64,000 bases of DNA, taken from Leisingera sp. S132 (GTDB taxonomy: Bacteria; Pseudomonadota; Alphaproteobacteria; Rhodobacterales; Rhodobacteraceae). The notes beneath the pieces were generated by a model that made no database searches, was not told the DNA's origin, and saw only the letters and a program-made list of their open reading frames with translations. Position 1 is the stretch's first letter. Every line of letters starts with the position of its first letter. This document shows positions 53,701-61,541 of the stretch, piece by piece. Location of the stretch: contig NZ_CP083553.1 in the NCBI RefSeq assembly GCF_025144465.1, forward strand, positions 3,664,001 through 3,728,000, written 5' to 3'. A program made the translations under genes and the position numbers.

Positions 53701-55321
53701 GATTGGTGACCTGGCTGAAGTTCTGGCGGAAGAAGTGGCTCAGCGGCCGGTACATCTTGGACAGCACCGCAGACGGGGTGTCATCCCCCATCGAGGCCAG
53801 CGATTCCTTGCCGTCCTCGGCCATCGGCGCCAGGATCTGCTCCAGTTCCTCAATCGTATAGCCGGCCGCCACCTGACGGCGGCGCAGCTCTTCGCCGCTG
53901 CACAGCGGCTGCTCCGTCACCTTGGCCAGGGTCGCGTCCAGATCGGTGATCTTCTTGACCCAATCGCCGAATGGCAGCGCACGCGACAGCTTGTCCTTGA
54001 TCTCGGTGTCGCGGAACAGCTTGCCCTTTTCCATATCCACGGCCAGCATCTGGCCCGGGCCCAGGGCGCCCTTCTCAACCACCGACGCCTCGTCAATCGG
54101 CACCATGCCCGCTTCGGAGCCTGCAATCACCAGCCCGTCGCCGGTCACCACATAGCGCATCGGGCGCAACCCGTTGCGGTCCAGGCCCGCGCAGACCCAG
54201 CGGCCGTCGGTCATCGCCAGCGCGGCGGGGCCGTCCCAGGGCTCCATCACAGAGTTGCAGTAGGAGTACATGTCACGCCAGGCCTGCGGCAGCTCCACTG
54301 CCTGCTTGGACCAGCTTTCCGGCACCAGCATGGTCTTTGCCATCGGCGCCGAACGGCCCGCGCGCACCAGAACCTCGAACACCCCGTCCAGCGCCGCGGA
54401 ATCCGACGCACCGCCAGGCACGATCGGCTTGATGTCCTCGGCATAGTCGCCAAAGGTCGCCGACGCCATGCGGATCTCATGGCTCTTCATCCAGTTCAGG
54501 TTGCCCTTCAGCGTGTTGATCTCGCCGTTGTGCGCCAGCATGCGGAACGGCTGCGCCAGCCACCACTGCGGGAAGGTGTTGGTGGAATAACGCTGGTGAT
54601 AGATCGCAAAGGCGCTCTCGAACCGCTCATCCATCAGGTCCGGGTAGAACACCGCCACCTGCTCTGCCAGCATCATCCCCTTGTAGATGATCGAACGGCA
54701 GGACAGCGACGCTATATAGAGGCCCGAGATCGCAGCCGCATTGGCCGCTTTCTCGATCCGGCGGCGGATCACATACAGTTCGCGTTCAAAGGTTTCCTCA
54801 TCCACGCCCTTGGCGTTGGAGATCAGGATCTGCTCAATCTCGGGGCGGGTTGCGTTGGCCTTCTCGCCCAGGCAGGTGACATCAACCGGCACATGTCGCC
54901 AGCCATAGATCGAATAGCCCATGCGCAGAACTTCGGTCTCGACGATGGTCCGGCAGCGTTCCTGGGCGCCGAAATCGGTGCGCGGCAGGAACACCTGGCC
55001 CACCGCCATCAGCTCATCCTGGCGCGGCTCGTGGCCGGTGCGGCGGATCTGGTCATAGAAGAACGGAACCGGGATCTGCACATGGATGCCCGCACCGTCG
55101 CCGGTCTTGCCGTCGGCATCCACCGCTCCGCGGTGCCAGATCGCCTTCAGCGCGTCGATGCCGGCCTCAACCACCTTGCGGCTTTTCTTGCCGTCAACCG
55201 AGACCACTAGGCCCACGCCGCAGGAGGAATGCTCTTCCTCTTCGGAATAGAGACCGTTTTCGGCCATCCACTTGCGCTTGGCTTCCTCAGCCTTGACCCA
55301 TGCAGCATCAAATTTGGTCAT
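50789..55321 (-). CDS. gltB: Glutamate synthase (NADPH) large subunit
   Basis: A 1510-residue multidomain enzyme transferring the amide of glutamine to 2-oxoglutarate. After a 33-residue propeptide the nucleophile C34 starts HSSCGVG of the class-II amidotransferase domain; then come the central domain, the FMN-binding TIM-barrel synthase domain (TSIKYAGLPWEMGLTEAHQVL), the 3Fe-4S cluster cysteines in MGCIMVRQCQSNTCPVGVC, and the C-terminal beta-helix (GLSGGIIVVRPP, GSNGCEYMTGGVAVILG). It is preceded by two genes that separate it from gltD, all on the minus strand. Confidence 0.98.
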   Translation of the reverse strand: MTKFDAAWVKAEEAKRKWMAENGLYSEEEEHSSCGVGLVVSVDGKKSRKVVEAGIDALKAIWHRGAVDADGKTGDGAGIHVQIPVPFFYDQIRRTGHEPRQDELMAVGQVFLPRTDFGAQERCRTIVETEVLRMGYSIYGWRHVPVDVTCLGEKANATRPEIEQILISNAKGVDEETFERELYVIRRRIEKAANAAAISGLYIASLSCRSIIYKGMMLAEQVAVFYPDLMDERFESAFAIYHQRYSTNTFPQWWLAQPFRMLAHNGEINTLKGNLNWMKSHEIRMASATFGDYAEDIKPIVPGGASDSAALDGVFEVLVRAGRSAPMAKTMLVPESWSKQAVELPQAWRDMYSYCNSVMEPWDGPAALAMTDGRWVCAGLDRNGLRPMRYVVTGDGLVIAGSEAGMVPIDEASVVEKGALGPGQMLAVDMEKGKLFRDTEIKDKLSRALPFGDWVKKITDLDATLAKVTEQPLCSGEELRRRQVAAGYTIEELEQILAPMAEDGKESLASMGDDTPSAVLSKMYRPLSHFFRQNFSQVTNPPIDSLREFRVMSLKTRFGNLKNVLDEDSSQTEIIVLESPFVGNAQWDKLVEQFNAPLAEIDCTFAPGRGSLNAALARIRAEAEEAVRSGAGHIVLTDQHSGADKVAMPMILATSAVHSHLTRKGLRTFCSLNVRSAECIDPHYFAVLIGCGATVVNAYLAEDSLADRIERGLLDGSLTENVARYREAIDQGLLKIMAKMGISVVSSYRGGLNFEAVGLSRAMCAEYFPGMTSRISGIGVTGIQTKAEEIHAKAWKASEGILPIGGFYKARKSGETHAWEATSMHMMQMACNRASYELWKQYSAKMQSNPPIHLRDLLQIKPLGKAVPIEEVESITSIRKRFVTPGMSLGALSPEAHKTLNVAMNRIGAKSDSGEGGEDPAHFVPEPNGDNPSAKIKQVASGRFGVTAEYLNQCEELEIKVAQGAKPGEGGQLPGMKVTDLIARLRHSTKGVTLISPPPHHDIYSIEDLAQLIYDLKQINPRCKVTVKLVASSGVGTIAAGVAKAKADIILISGHNGGTGASPATSIKYAGLPWEMGLTEAHQVLAMNNLRERVTLRTDGGLRTGRDIVMAAMLGAEEYGIGTAALIAMGCIMVRQCQSNTCPVGVCTQDESLRAKFTGNADKVVNLITFYAQEVREILASIGARSLDEVIGRADLLAQVSRGSAHLDDLDLNPLLITVDGSANITYNRDKERNAVPDTLDAEIVRDAARFLQDGEKMQLSYAIQNTHRTVGTRTSSHIVRNFGMRNSFQPDHLTVKLQGSAGQALGAFAAPGLKLEVSGDANDYVGKGLSGGIIVVRPPQVSPLVASENTIIGNTVLYGATDGYLFAAGRAGERFAVRNSGAKVVIEGCGSNGCEYMTGGVAVILGSIGANFGAGMTGGMAYLYDPEGKASDLMNMESLVTCPVTVAHWEAELKGLIARHLDETGSRKAAEILQHWDIEKSNFLQVCPKEMLDKLPHPVMQEQAAVPAE

Positions 55322-55333
55322 GACGTTCTCCGA

Positions 55334-56146
55334 TTAACTGATGGCGCAGCTTGCCGCTGCGGCCGGTTGTGTGTGCAGATCCAGGGCGCGTTCGCCCCAG
55401 GCGCGGGGCACCGCGCGGATCCGTTGCATAAGGGTTTTCACGTGGTCCTGATCGTCCTGCCAGACGGCGCCGATCACCGGGTAAAGGATGCCCGCATCGC
55501 GCAGCGGGTCGATGACATCGTGACTGCCGCGGTCAGCCAGGTAATGATGGATGCCCGGTCCCTGCGGGAAGGCCTGCCAGTGCAGCGAATCCTCGGCGTT
55601 GTTGCGGCCATGCAGCAGGGTGTACTGCACCTCCCCGCCCATCACCTGATCCAGCGCCGGACGGCTGAAGTCCGCGATCCGGCTGCGCGCCCCGATCCAG
55701 CGGCGGTCCGCCGGAAAGGTCTCCGGGCGCGGACAGTATTGCGGTGCCAGCGCCAGCGCGCGGCCCGCGCCCAGTTCCGCGGCATAAGACAGCGCACCAT
55801 AGCCGCCCATCGACACCCCGACCGTCATCAGCCGGCGCAGGCCGTGCTGCTGGACATAGCCGGAGACGGCCCGCAGGATTGCAGCCGTGACCCCCACGCC
55901 CTGGAACCATCCCTGGCGGCGGTCGGTGACAAAGATGCAGTGACGCGCGCCGCTGTCCGAGGCGCTGGCCGCAAACTCCAGCAGGCCGCGCTTGGCCGCA
56001 TTGGCATGATAGCTTGTGAACACGATCATGCCGCCGTCCCCGCGCCCTTCCAGCGCACGGATCTCCAGCGCCGCATCCGCGTGGAGGCGGCGGGATCTCA
56101 GGCGGAACATTGCCTGACGGAGGGATTTGCGGATCTTCAGCGGCAT
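55334..56146 (-). CDS. Alpha/beta-hydrolase-like protein
   Basis: A 270-residue protein with a nucleophile elbow GVSMGG (in RLMTVGVSMGGYGALSYAAELGAGRALALAPQYCP), a candidate acid in a later loop, and histidine candidates in GSHDVIDPL. No signal peptide; the N-terminus is basic (PLKIRKSLRQAMFRLRSRRLH). Substrate unknown. The protein resembles roseobacter hydrolases found by polysaccharide or glycosyl genes, but here it lies 12 bp before gltB and 27 bp after a GFA-family gene, so it is co-transcribed with glutamate synthase. Confidence 0.75.
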   Translation of the reverse strand: MPLKIRKSLRQAMFRLRSRRLHADAALEIRALEGRGDGGMIVFTSYHANAAKRGLLEFAASASDSGARHCIFVTDRRQGWFQGVGVTAAILRAVSGYVQQHGLRRLMTVGVSMGGYGALSYAAELGAGRALALAPQYCPRPETFPADRRWIGARSRIADFSRPALDQVMGGEVQYTLLHGRNNAEDSLHWQAFPQGPGIHHYLADRGSHDVIDPLRDAGILYPVIGAVWQDDQDHVKTLMQRIRAVPRAWGERALDLHTQPAAAASCAIS

Positions 56147-56173
56147 GGCAGTCAGCAGCGGGCCGGGTGGGCC

Positions 56174-56608
56174 TCAGGCCTCTCCTTCAGCGGTTTCAGC
56201 AAACATGGCGCGGCACTCTTCACCGGTCATCCGCCGGTGGCTGCCTGCAAACCCATAACCCGCGGGCTTTTCGTCGGCGAAGAATTCCAGCTTCAGCGCT
56301 GCGCCGCCGGCATTTTCAAACAGGCCCGCCGAAATCTGTGTATGGCCATGCATCTTGCCCGGCGCTGTCATCCGGTACCACAGCACCGAACCGCATTCGC
56401 CGCAGAAGGCGCGCTCTGCCCATTGCGAGGACTGATAGGTCCGCACCGGACCCAGCGCCGCATACCCGGTGTCTGCCTGAAAGCTCATGAACGGGCCGCT
56501 GGCCCAGCGCTGGCACATGTCGCAATGGCAAGCTGTCAGGGACGCCTGAACCGGCGTTGCGGTGACGCTGACCGCGCCGCACATGCACTGTCCCTGCAAT
56601 TCGCTCAT
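56174..56608 (-). CDS. GFA family (Mss4-like zinc) protein
   Basis: A 144-residue protein of the glutathione-dependent formaldehyde-activating (GFA) family. The zinc-site cysteines are GQCMCGAVSV, CHCDMCQRW and FCGECGSVLWYR. Most family members have unknown substrates; a role in formaldehyde metabolism should not be assumed. AAGGA 8 bp before ATG 56608 supports this start over the ATG at 56614. It sits between gltD and the hydrolase-gltB pair on the same strand. Confidence 0.9.
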   Translation of the reverse strand: MSELQGQCMCGAVSVTATPVQASLTACHCDMCQRWASGPFMSFQADTGYAALGPVRTYQSSQWAERAFCGECGSVLWYRMTAPGKMHGHTQISAGLFENAGGAALKLEFFADEKPAGYGFAGSHRRMTGEECRAMFAETAEGEA

Positions 56609-56674
56609 ATCCATTGTCCTTCTGCTGGCTGGGTCAGCAATACTGACCTTGCTGCGGTTCGCTCGCTGCTCCGC

Positions 56675-56713
56675 CGGTGCACAGGGGGTGCACAGACGGT
56701 GTACGGGGGGTGC
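56675..56713 (+). repeat. Dispersed intergenic repeat, copy C (11-bp phased GGTGYAC units)
   Basis: Units GGTGCACA, GGTGCACA, GGTGTACG and GGTGCCGG start at 56676, 56687, 56698 and 56709. It lies between gltD and the GFA gene; relative to transcription it is inverted compared with copies A and B. Confidence 0.7.
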
Positions 56714-56717
56714 CGGC

Positions 56718-58157
56718 TTATTCCGCCGCCACCACGGCCTTGCTGTTGAAGTTCTCGAGGATGGCTTCGGCGCAATCGCGGCCATCTTTGATCGCCCAAA
56801 CCACCAGCGAGGCACCGCGCACGATGTCGCCCACCGCATAGACCCCGTCCAGTTCGGTGGCACCGGTCTTGAACGCCGCCTTGACGGTGCCCCAGCGGGT
56901 CACCGGCAGCTCCGGCTGGTTCCACAGGGTGGGCAGCTCTTCCGGCTCAAAGCCCAGGGCTTTGATGACCAGATCGGCCTCCTCGACGTAGTCCGCGCCT
57001 TCGATCACTTCCGGCGCCTGACGGCCCGAGGCATCCGGCTGGCCCAGGCGCATTTTCTGCACCATCACGCCGGAGACCTTGCCGCCCTCGTCCGTGAAGC
57101 CCTTGGGCGCCGACAGCCATTCGAAGATCACGCCTTCTTCCTCGGCGTTCTGGGTCTCGCGCTGGGAGCCCGGCATATTGGCCCGGTCACGGCGGTAGAG
57201 GCATTTGACGGATGTTGCGCCCTGACGGATCGAAGTGCGCACGCAGTCCATCGCAGTATCACCGCCGCCGATCACCACAACCTTCTTGCCTTCGGCATTC
57301 AGGCTGCCGTTGTCGAACTCAGCAACTTCGTCGCCAAAGCTCTTCTTGTTGGAGGCACACAGGAAGTCGATTGCCTTGACGATGCCTTCAGCACCGCTGC
57401 CCGGCATTGCCAGATCGCGCGATTTATAAACGCCGGTGGCAATGATCACCGCGTCGTGCTTGCCGCGGATCTCTTCAAAGGAGATGTCCTCGCCCACGTT
57501 GCAGTTCAGCACAAAGGTCACGCCGCCGTCAGCCAGCAGCTTGTTGCGGCGCTCGACCACGTCCTTTTCCAGCTTGAAGCTGGGAATGCCGTACATCAGC
57601 AGCCCGCCGGCGCGGTCATAGCGGTCATAGACGGTGACCTGAACACCTGCCTGGCGCAGCATGTCCGCCGCCGCCAGACCGCCAGGGCCTGCGCCGATGA
57701 TGCCGACGCTCTCGCTGCGCTCGGCCAGCGGCGCCGCGGGCTTGACCCAGCCGTTTTCCCAGGCGGTGTCGGTGATGTATTTCTCAACCGAGCCGATGGT
57801 CACGGTGCCATGGCCGGACTGTTCGATCACGCAATTGCCTTCACACAGGCGGTCCTGCGGGCAGATGCGGCCGCAGATCTCCGGGAAGGTATTGGTGGCC
57901 TGGCTGGTGGCATAGGCCTCTTCCAGGCGGCCGGTTGCGGTCAGGCGCAGCCAGTCGGGAATGTTGTTGTGCAGCGGGCAGTGGCTCTGGCAATAGGGCA
58001 CACCGCACTGGCTGCAGCGGCTGGCCTGTTCTTCGGCCTTGGCAGCAGCGTACTCCGCGTAAATCTCATTGAAGTCTTCCTTGCGTACACTTGCGTCACG
58101 CTTTTGAGGCATGTCGCGTTCGATCTGCACAAATTTCAGCATCGGTTGCTTGGCCAC
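56718..58157 (-). CDS. gltD: Glutamate synthase (NADPH) small subunit
   Basis: A 479-residue FAD/NADPH oxidoreductase delivering electrons to GltB. N-terminal 4Fe-4S cysteines are CSQCGVPYCQSHC and CGRICPQDRLCEGNC. The FAD site is GIIGAGPGGLAAADMLRQAG, the NADPH site VVVIGGGDTAMDCVRTSIRQG, and the C-terminal FAD contact VYAVGDIVRGASLVVWAIKDGRDCAEAIL. It is the first gene of gltD-GFA-hydrolase-gltB. Two palindromes lie in its upstream region. Confidence 0.97.
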   Translation of the reverse strand: MAKQPMLKFVQIERDMPQKRDASVRKEDFNEIYAEYAAAKAEEQASRCSQCGVPYCQSHCPLHNNIPDWLRLTATGRLEEAYATSQATNTFPEICGRICPQDRLCEGNCVIEQSGHGTVTIGSVEKYITDTAWENGWVKPAAPLAERSESVGIIGAGPGGLAAADMLRQAGVQVTVYDRYDRAGGLLMYGIPSFKLEKDVVERRNKLLADGGVTFVLNCNVGEDISFEEIRGKHDAVIIATGVYKSRDLAMPGSGAEGIVKAIDFLCASNKKSFGDEVAEFDNGSLNAEGKKVVVIGGGDTAMDCVRTSIRQGATSVKCLYRRDRANMPGSQRETQNAEEEGVIFEWLSAPKGFTDEGGKVSGVMVQKMRLGQPDASGRQAPEVIEGADYVEEADLVIKALGFEPEELPTLWNQPELPVTRWGTVKAAFKTGATELDGVYAVGDIVRGASLVVWAIKDGRDCAEAILENFNSKAVVAAE

Positions 58158-58218
58158 GGGCTGGACTCCATCGTTTGTCTGGCTGCGCTGGCACCCTTGG
58201 AGGTACGGTTACGCTATT

Positions 58219-58237
58219 ATGTCAACTTTGCTGACCT
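58219..58237. promoter_or_regulatory. ATGTCAAC-N4-CTGACCT motif upstream of gltD
   Basis: ATGTCA, ACTTTGC and TGACCT reproduce the petP palindrome (ATGTCA-ACAACAC-TGACAT) with the same 7-bp spacer and one mismatch in the right arm. It lies 62 bp upstream of gltD. A shared regulator is inference. Confidence 0.4.
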
Positions 58238-58293
58238 ATTTTGCCAGCGCTTTCCTTCTGATATCGTGTTTGGTGGAAATGTACAGATATTTT

Positions 58294-58310
58294 AGGTCCA
58301 TTTCGGACCT
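58294..58310. promoter_or_regulatory. AGGTCC/GGACCT palindrome between gltD and uppP
   Basis: AGGTCC and GGACCT are a perfect inverted repeat around ATTTC, flanked by A/T-rich DNA (ATATTTT on the left, TAATAATG on the right), about 90 bp upstream of uppP. It looks like a dimer-binding operator; regulator unknown. Confidence 0.4.
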
Positions 58311-58399
58311 TAATAATGACTTTCCAATCCAGAGCCGGGATTTATACAGGGTCGCGACAGTTTACGGCCCGTCTGCGGCCAGCGAAGGACAATTTCAGC

Positions 58400-59206
58400 A
58401 TGCCGCTTTTTCAGCTGATCCTGGTTGCACTGATCCAAGGCATCACCGAATTCCTGCCCGTTTCCTCGTCCGGCCACCTGATTCTGCTGCCGGGTCTCAC
58501 GGGTCTGGATGATCAGGGCCAGGTGATCGACGTCGCCGTGCACGTTGGCACCCTGGCGGCGGTGATGATCTATTTCTGGAGCGATGTGCGAACGGGGCTG
58601 GCCGGACTGCCCCGTGCTTTGACAGGCCGAACAGACACGCCAGGCGCACGGTTGGCCATGGGGCTGATCGTAGCCACCATCCCCACCGTCCTGTTCGGCG
58701 CCCTGCTGCATTTCACCGGCCTCAGCGATGCGCTGCGGTCCATCACAGTGATCGGCTGGACAATGCTTGGCTTCGGGCTTGTGCTGTACTGGGCCGATCA
58801 GAAAGGCCCTTCTGTCAAACAAGCCGGCGATTGGGGGCTGCGGGACGCTCTGATCATGGGACTTTGGCAGATGCTGGCGCTGATCCCCGGAACTTCTCGC
58901 TCCGGCATCACCATCACCGGTGCGCGGCAGCTGGGATATACTAGGGAGGACGGTGCCCGCATTGCCATGCTGATGTCGATCCCGACCATCATCGCCTCGG
59001 GCGTTTTGCTGGGAACCGAGGTGGCGCTTGAGGCCAATACCGCACTGCTGCGCGATGCGGGCATTGCTGCCCTGCTGGCAATGCTGGCCGCGCTGGCCGC
59101 GCTCAGCCTGATGATGCGGCTGCTGCGCTCCGTCAGCTTTACGCCTTATGTCATCTACCGGGTGATCCTGGGTGTTGTACTTCTGATCATCGCCTACAGC
59201 AGCTAA
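58400..59206 (+). CDS. uppP: Undecaprenyl-diphosphate phosphatase UppP
   Basis: A 268-residue inner-membrane enzyme recycling undecaprenyl pyrophosphate to the monophosphate carrier for cell-wall synthesis. Eight helices are predicted. Catalytic motifs are GITEFLPVSSSGHLILLP and PGTSRSGITITGARQLGYTRE. GAAGGA lies 11 bp before ATG 58400. It is divergent from gltD and convergent with the NDUFA9-like gene. Confidence 0.96.
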   Translation: MPLFQLILVALIQGITEFLPVSSSGHLILLPGLTGLDDQGQVIDVAVHVGTLAAVMIYFWSDVRTGLAGLPRALTGRTDTPGARLAMGLIVATIPTVLFGALLHFTGLSDALRSITVIGWTMLGFGLVLYWADQKGPSVKQAGDWGLRDALIMGLWQMLALIPGTSRSGITITGARQLGYTREDGARIAMLMSIPTIIASGVLLGTEVALEANTALLRDAGIAALLAMLAALAALSLMMRLLRSVSFTPYVIYRVILGVVLLIIAYSS

Positions 59207-59215
59207 GACACAAAG

Positions 59216-59241
59216 AAAAAGCGCGGGACAAATCCCGCGCT
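59216..59241 (-). terminator. Terminator after the NDUFA9-like gene
   Basis: GCGCGGGA and TCCCGCGC form an 8-bp stem around CAAA. On the minus strand it is followed by TTTTTCTTTG. It may also catch uppP transcripts. Confidence 0.8.
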
Positions 59242-59266
59242 CTCAAACCTTGGAATTCCCTGCAGA

Positions 59267-60256
59267 TCAGGCGCCGTTGCGCAGGTTGCGGGCAGAGCCT
59301 GTCATCTCGTCATACTGGCCGGAGGGGCGGAATTTCCACAGGTAGTCCGGCAGCACCGACCCGGCGGACACAGGTTCAATACCCAGATCCGCAAACCCCT
59401 TGGCGCCGTCAGAGACAACATTATCCGACTTCAGGCTTTTCAGCTGGTCGCGGGTCAGCATCTTGTTCTCGATCAGCTGGATGCTGACGAACTGCAGCAC
59501 GTCAAAGCCAAACGCCACCAGCTTGGCCGCAAAGCCAGGCAGCGAGATGATGACACGGCGGCGGTGTATCACCTCCAGCATCTGCTCCATCAGCGCGCGG
59601 AAGGTTTTGACCTCTGGGCCGCCCAGCTCATAGACACCGCCTCCGGCCTCGCCCAGCGCGCCCTTGACCGCAGCCTTGGCCACATCGTCCACGAACACCG
59701 GCTGGAACCTGGTGCCGCCAGCCGCAATCGGCAGGAAGGGCGACAGGCGGGTCATGCCGGCAAAGCGGTTGAAGAAGCCGTCCTCGGCCCCGAAAATCAC
59801 AGAGGGGCGCAGGATCACCGCACTCGGGAAATGCTGAAGAACAGCGGCCTCGCCAGCGGCCTTGGTCCGGGAATACGCGCTGGCAGCATCCGCATCGGCG
59901 CCAATCGCAGAGATATGCACCAGATTGGCAACGCCCTGCTGTGCGGCAATGCGGGCAATTCGGCCTGCGCCGTCGGCATGGATTGCGCCAAATGTGTTCT
60001 TGCCCAACTCGTTCAGAACGCCGACACAGTTCACAACTGCATCCGCCCCCTGCATGACAGCAGCAACCGACATGTCGTCGCGGACGTTGCAGAACACCGG
60101 CTCCACCTGGCCCGGCACTCCATAGGGCTTCACATGCATGGCTTCATTGGGACGGCGCACGGCGACCCGCACCCGCCAGCCTTCCTTGGCCATGCGCCGC
60201 GCGATGTAGCGGCCCACGAAACCGGATCCGCCATAGATCGTGACCAGTTTGGACAT
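59267..60256 (-). CDS. Complex I NDUFA9-like / atypical SDR protein
   Basis: A 329-residue atypical SDR with Rossmann motif VTIYGGSGFVGRYIARRMAKEG, matching the alphaproteobacterial homologue of the complex I accessory subunit NDUFA9 (39 kDa). VNCVGVLNELGKNTF and HISAIGADADAASAYSRTKAAGE are characteristic, and the catalytic Tyr-x3-Lys has the form YSRTK. In mitochondria NDUFA9 stabilises the Q-module with bound NADPH; in alphaproteobacteria the assignment to complex I is known for some species only. AGGAG 7 bp before ATG 60256 decides the start. Confidence 0.9.
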   Translation of the reverse strand: MSKLVTIYGGSGFVGRYIARRMAKEGWRVRVAVRRPNEAMHVKPYGVPGQVEPVFCNVRDDMSVAAVMQGADAVVNCVGVLNELGKNTFGAIHADGAGRIARIAAQQGVANLVHISAIGADADAASAYSRTKAAGEAAVLQHFPSAVILRPSVIFGAEDGFFNRFAGMTRLSPFLPIAAGGTRFQPVFVDDVAKAAVKGALGEAGGGVYELGGPEVKTFRALMEQMLEVIHRRRVIISLPGFAAKLVAFGFDVLQFVSIQLIENKMLTRDQLKSLKSDNVVSDGAKGFADLGIEPVSAGSVLPDYLWKFRPSGQYDEMTGSARNLRNGA

Positions 60257-60400
60257 CATTTGGCTCCTGAACTTAGCTGCTCCTATGCTGTAGCGCCGCA
60301 GGAGACGCCAAACAAGGCGCAAATCGCCGGAAAGCAGCCACTGTGGCCGCCGAATTCACAAGCGTAGGCAGCCATTTCCGGCAATTTTGGCGATTAGCTT

Positions 60401-60411
60401 AACGTGACGTT
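60401..60411. promoter_or_regulatory. AACGT-G-ACGTT dyad upstream of the globin gene
   Basis: A perfect 11-bp dyad about 95 bp before the globin start, near an A-rich stretch. Possibly an operator; regulator unknown. Confidence 0.25.
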
Positions 60412-60504
60412 CAGCCTCGCCCGATAAGAAAGAAAATATGCAGTAGAATCGCATGTTTCTGCAGTCGTTACCGGTGCCGGCAGTTTTGCAGGAGGCCTAT
60501 CAGC

Positions 60505-60915
60505 ATGACGGACGAAGACGACAAGGACCTGATCCGCAAAAGCATCGAAAACGAGAAGATGGATCTCGATGCATTTGTTCCGGCTTTCTACGCCAAGTTC
60601 TTTGCTGCTTGCCCGGACCTGCGGGATCTTTTTCCAGAGGATCTGGCCCTGCAGGAAGAAAAGCTTCTGGCATCCCTGACCCATATTGCAGAAGCACTGG
60701 AAAATTCCGAACGGCTGAATGCAATCCTGAAGCAGCAGGGCGAAAAGCATCGCAAACTGGAAGTGTCAGATGACCATTTCCACGGCTTTATCGACAGCTT
60801 CACCGGCGCCCTGTCGGAAACGCTTGGGCCGGACTGGAACCCAAGGACACAAAAGGCGTGGGCGGGTTTTCTGACCGAAGTGGCCGCAAAGATGAACTTT
60901 ATGACTCGGTTTTAG
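60505..60915 (+). CDS. Single-domain globin
   Basis: A 136-residue globin-fold protein without a reductase domain. The CD-corner phenylalanine is F43 (DLRDLFPEDLALQEEKLLASL), the proximal histidine H82 (QQGEKHRKLEVSDDHFHGF), and a tryptophan-rich H-helix follows (LGPDWNPRTQKAWAGFLTEVAAKM). It is a bacterial single-domain globin related to the haem domain of flavohaemoglobins, so NO or O2 handling is possible (inference). AGGAGG 8 bp before ATG 60505 supports the start. Confidence 0.88.
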   Translation: MTDEDDKDLIRKSIENEKMDLDAFVPAFYAKFFAACPDLRDLFPEDLALQEEKLLASLTHIAEALENSERLNAILKQQGEKHRKLEVSDDHFHGFIDSFTGALSETLGPDWNPRTQKAWAGFLTEVAAKMNFMTRF

Positions 60916-61011
60916 GACGGAGCGGCTCCATTTCAGCCTGTGCTGCCGCCGAGCCGGATTTCCGTTTGACGCTGCCTGCGACTCCGCTTATACGCCGGTC
61001 CCACGACACCT

Positions 61012-61098
61012 GCCCAGGTGGCGGAATTGGTAGACGCGCTAGCTTCAGGTGCTAGTGTCCGTATGGACGTGGAGGTTCGAGTCCTCTCCTGGGCACCA
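61012..61098 (+). tRNA. tRNA-Leu (anticodon CAG)
   Basis: An 87-nt class-II tRNA with encoded CCA. The acceptor GCCCAGG pairs with CCTGGGC, the anticodon stem CTAGC/GCTAG encloses TTCAGGT (anticodon CAG), and a long variable arm TGTCCGTATGGACG is present. It reads CUG leucine codons. Confidence 0.97.
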
Positions 61099-61405
61099 TT
61101 TCTCCTGAGCAATATCTATAAGAAACAAAGGCAAAGTCCCGTGATCTGACGGTTCTTTTTGTCAACTGCATTTCAGACCGTGCAGGTAATTCCGCATGAT
61201 GCCCACTTGCGCAGATGCTGCTCTGCGTTTAAAGGGACGGCACTTACTTGCCGCCATGGGCCGGTACAGGTGACGCCGAAACCCGATTGATTGATCACCT
61301 TTGCGCAAGCTTCGGTTCCGACCGAAATCGGCGTTTGGTGCCAATAGGCTGGTTTTGGGGCACAGTTTCTGGCAGGGTCCACGCAAGGCCGCGGAAAAGA
61401 AGTGT
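61099..61405. other. Gene-poor stretch with unassigned sequence
   Basis: No convincing gene. Overlapping minus-strand ORFs of 69-74 residues (61162-61386) have no recognisable domain; one ends NAEQHLRKWASCGITCTV and may be an eroded gene remnant. TTCGGTTCCGACCGAAATCG near 61320 can form a short hairpin. Confidence 0.35.
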
Positions 61406-61443
61406 GCCGGTGTAGCTCAGCTGGTAGAGCACGTCATTCGTAA
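61406..61443 (+). pseudogene. 5' half of a tRNA-Thr gene (broken copy)
   Basis: Bases GCCGGTGTAGCTCAGCTGGT through ATTCGTAA match the intact tRNA-Thr at 61542 with one substitution, then diverge exactly after the anticodon loop. No 3' half follows, so no functional tRNA can form. The upstream flank GGCCGCGGAAAAGAAG is duplicated too, in front of the intact gene. Confidence 0.85.
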
Positions 61444-61541
61444 GTAGCGGGTCCATCCGCGATTGACGTTCAAGACCAGTCAGTTAGAGAAGGCGCGCAG
61501 TAACTAGTAGGGCCATAGTAGGGCCGCGGAAAGAGAAGGAT

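Noticed and set aside
53564-55210. A 548-codon plus-strand frame (and others at 50828-52309) opposite gltB
   Set aside because: Antisense shadows of a clearly coding 1510-residue glutamate synthase.
56174-56863. Longer start for the GFA-family gene at 56863
   Set aside because: The extension reads through the gltD 3' region in another frame and through repeat copy C, with no family similarity; AAGGA supports 56608.
61162-61386. Overlapping 69-74 codon minus-strand ORFs between tRNA-Leu and the broken tRNA-Thr
   Set aside because: Two alternative frames of equal length with no domain and no convincing start site; noted as unassigned sequence instead.
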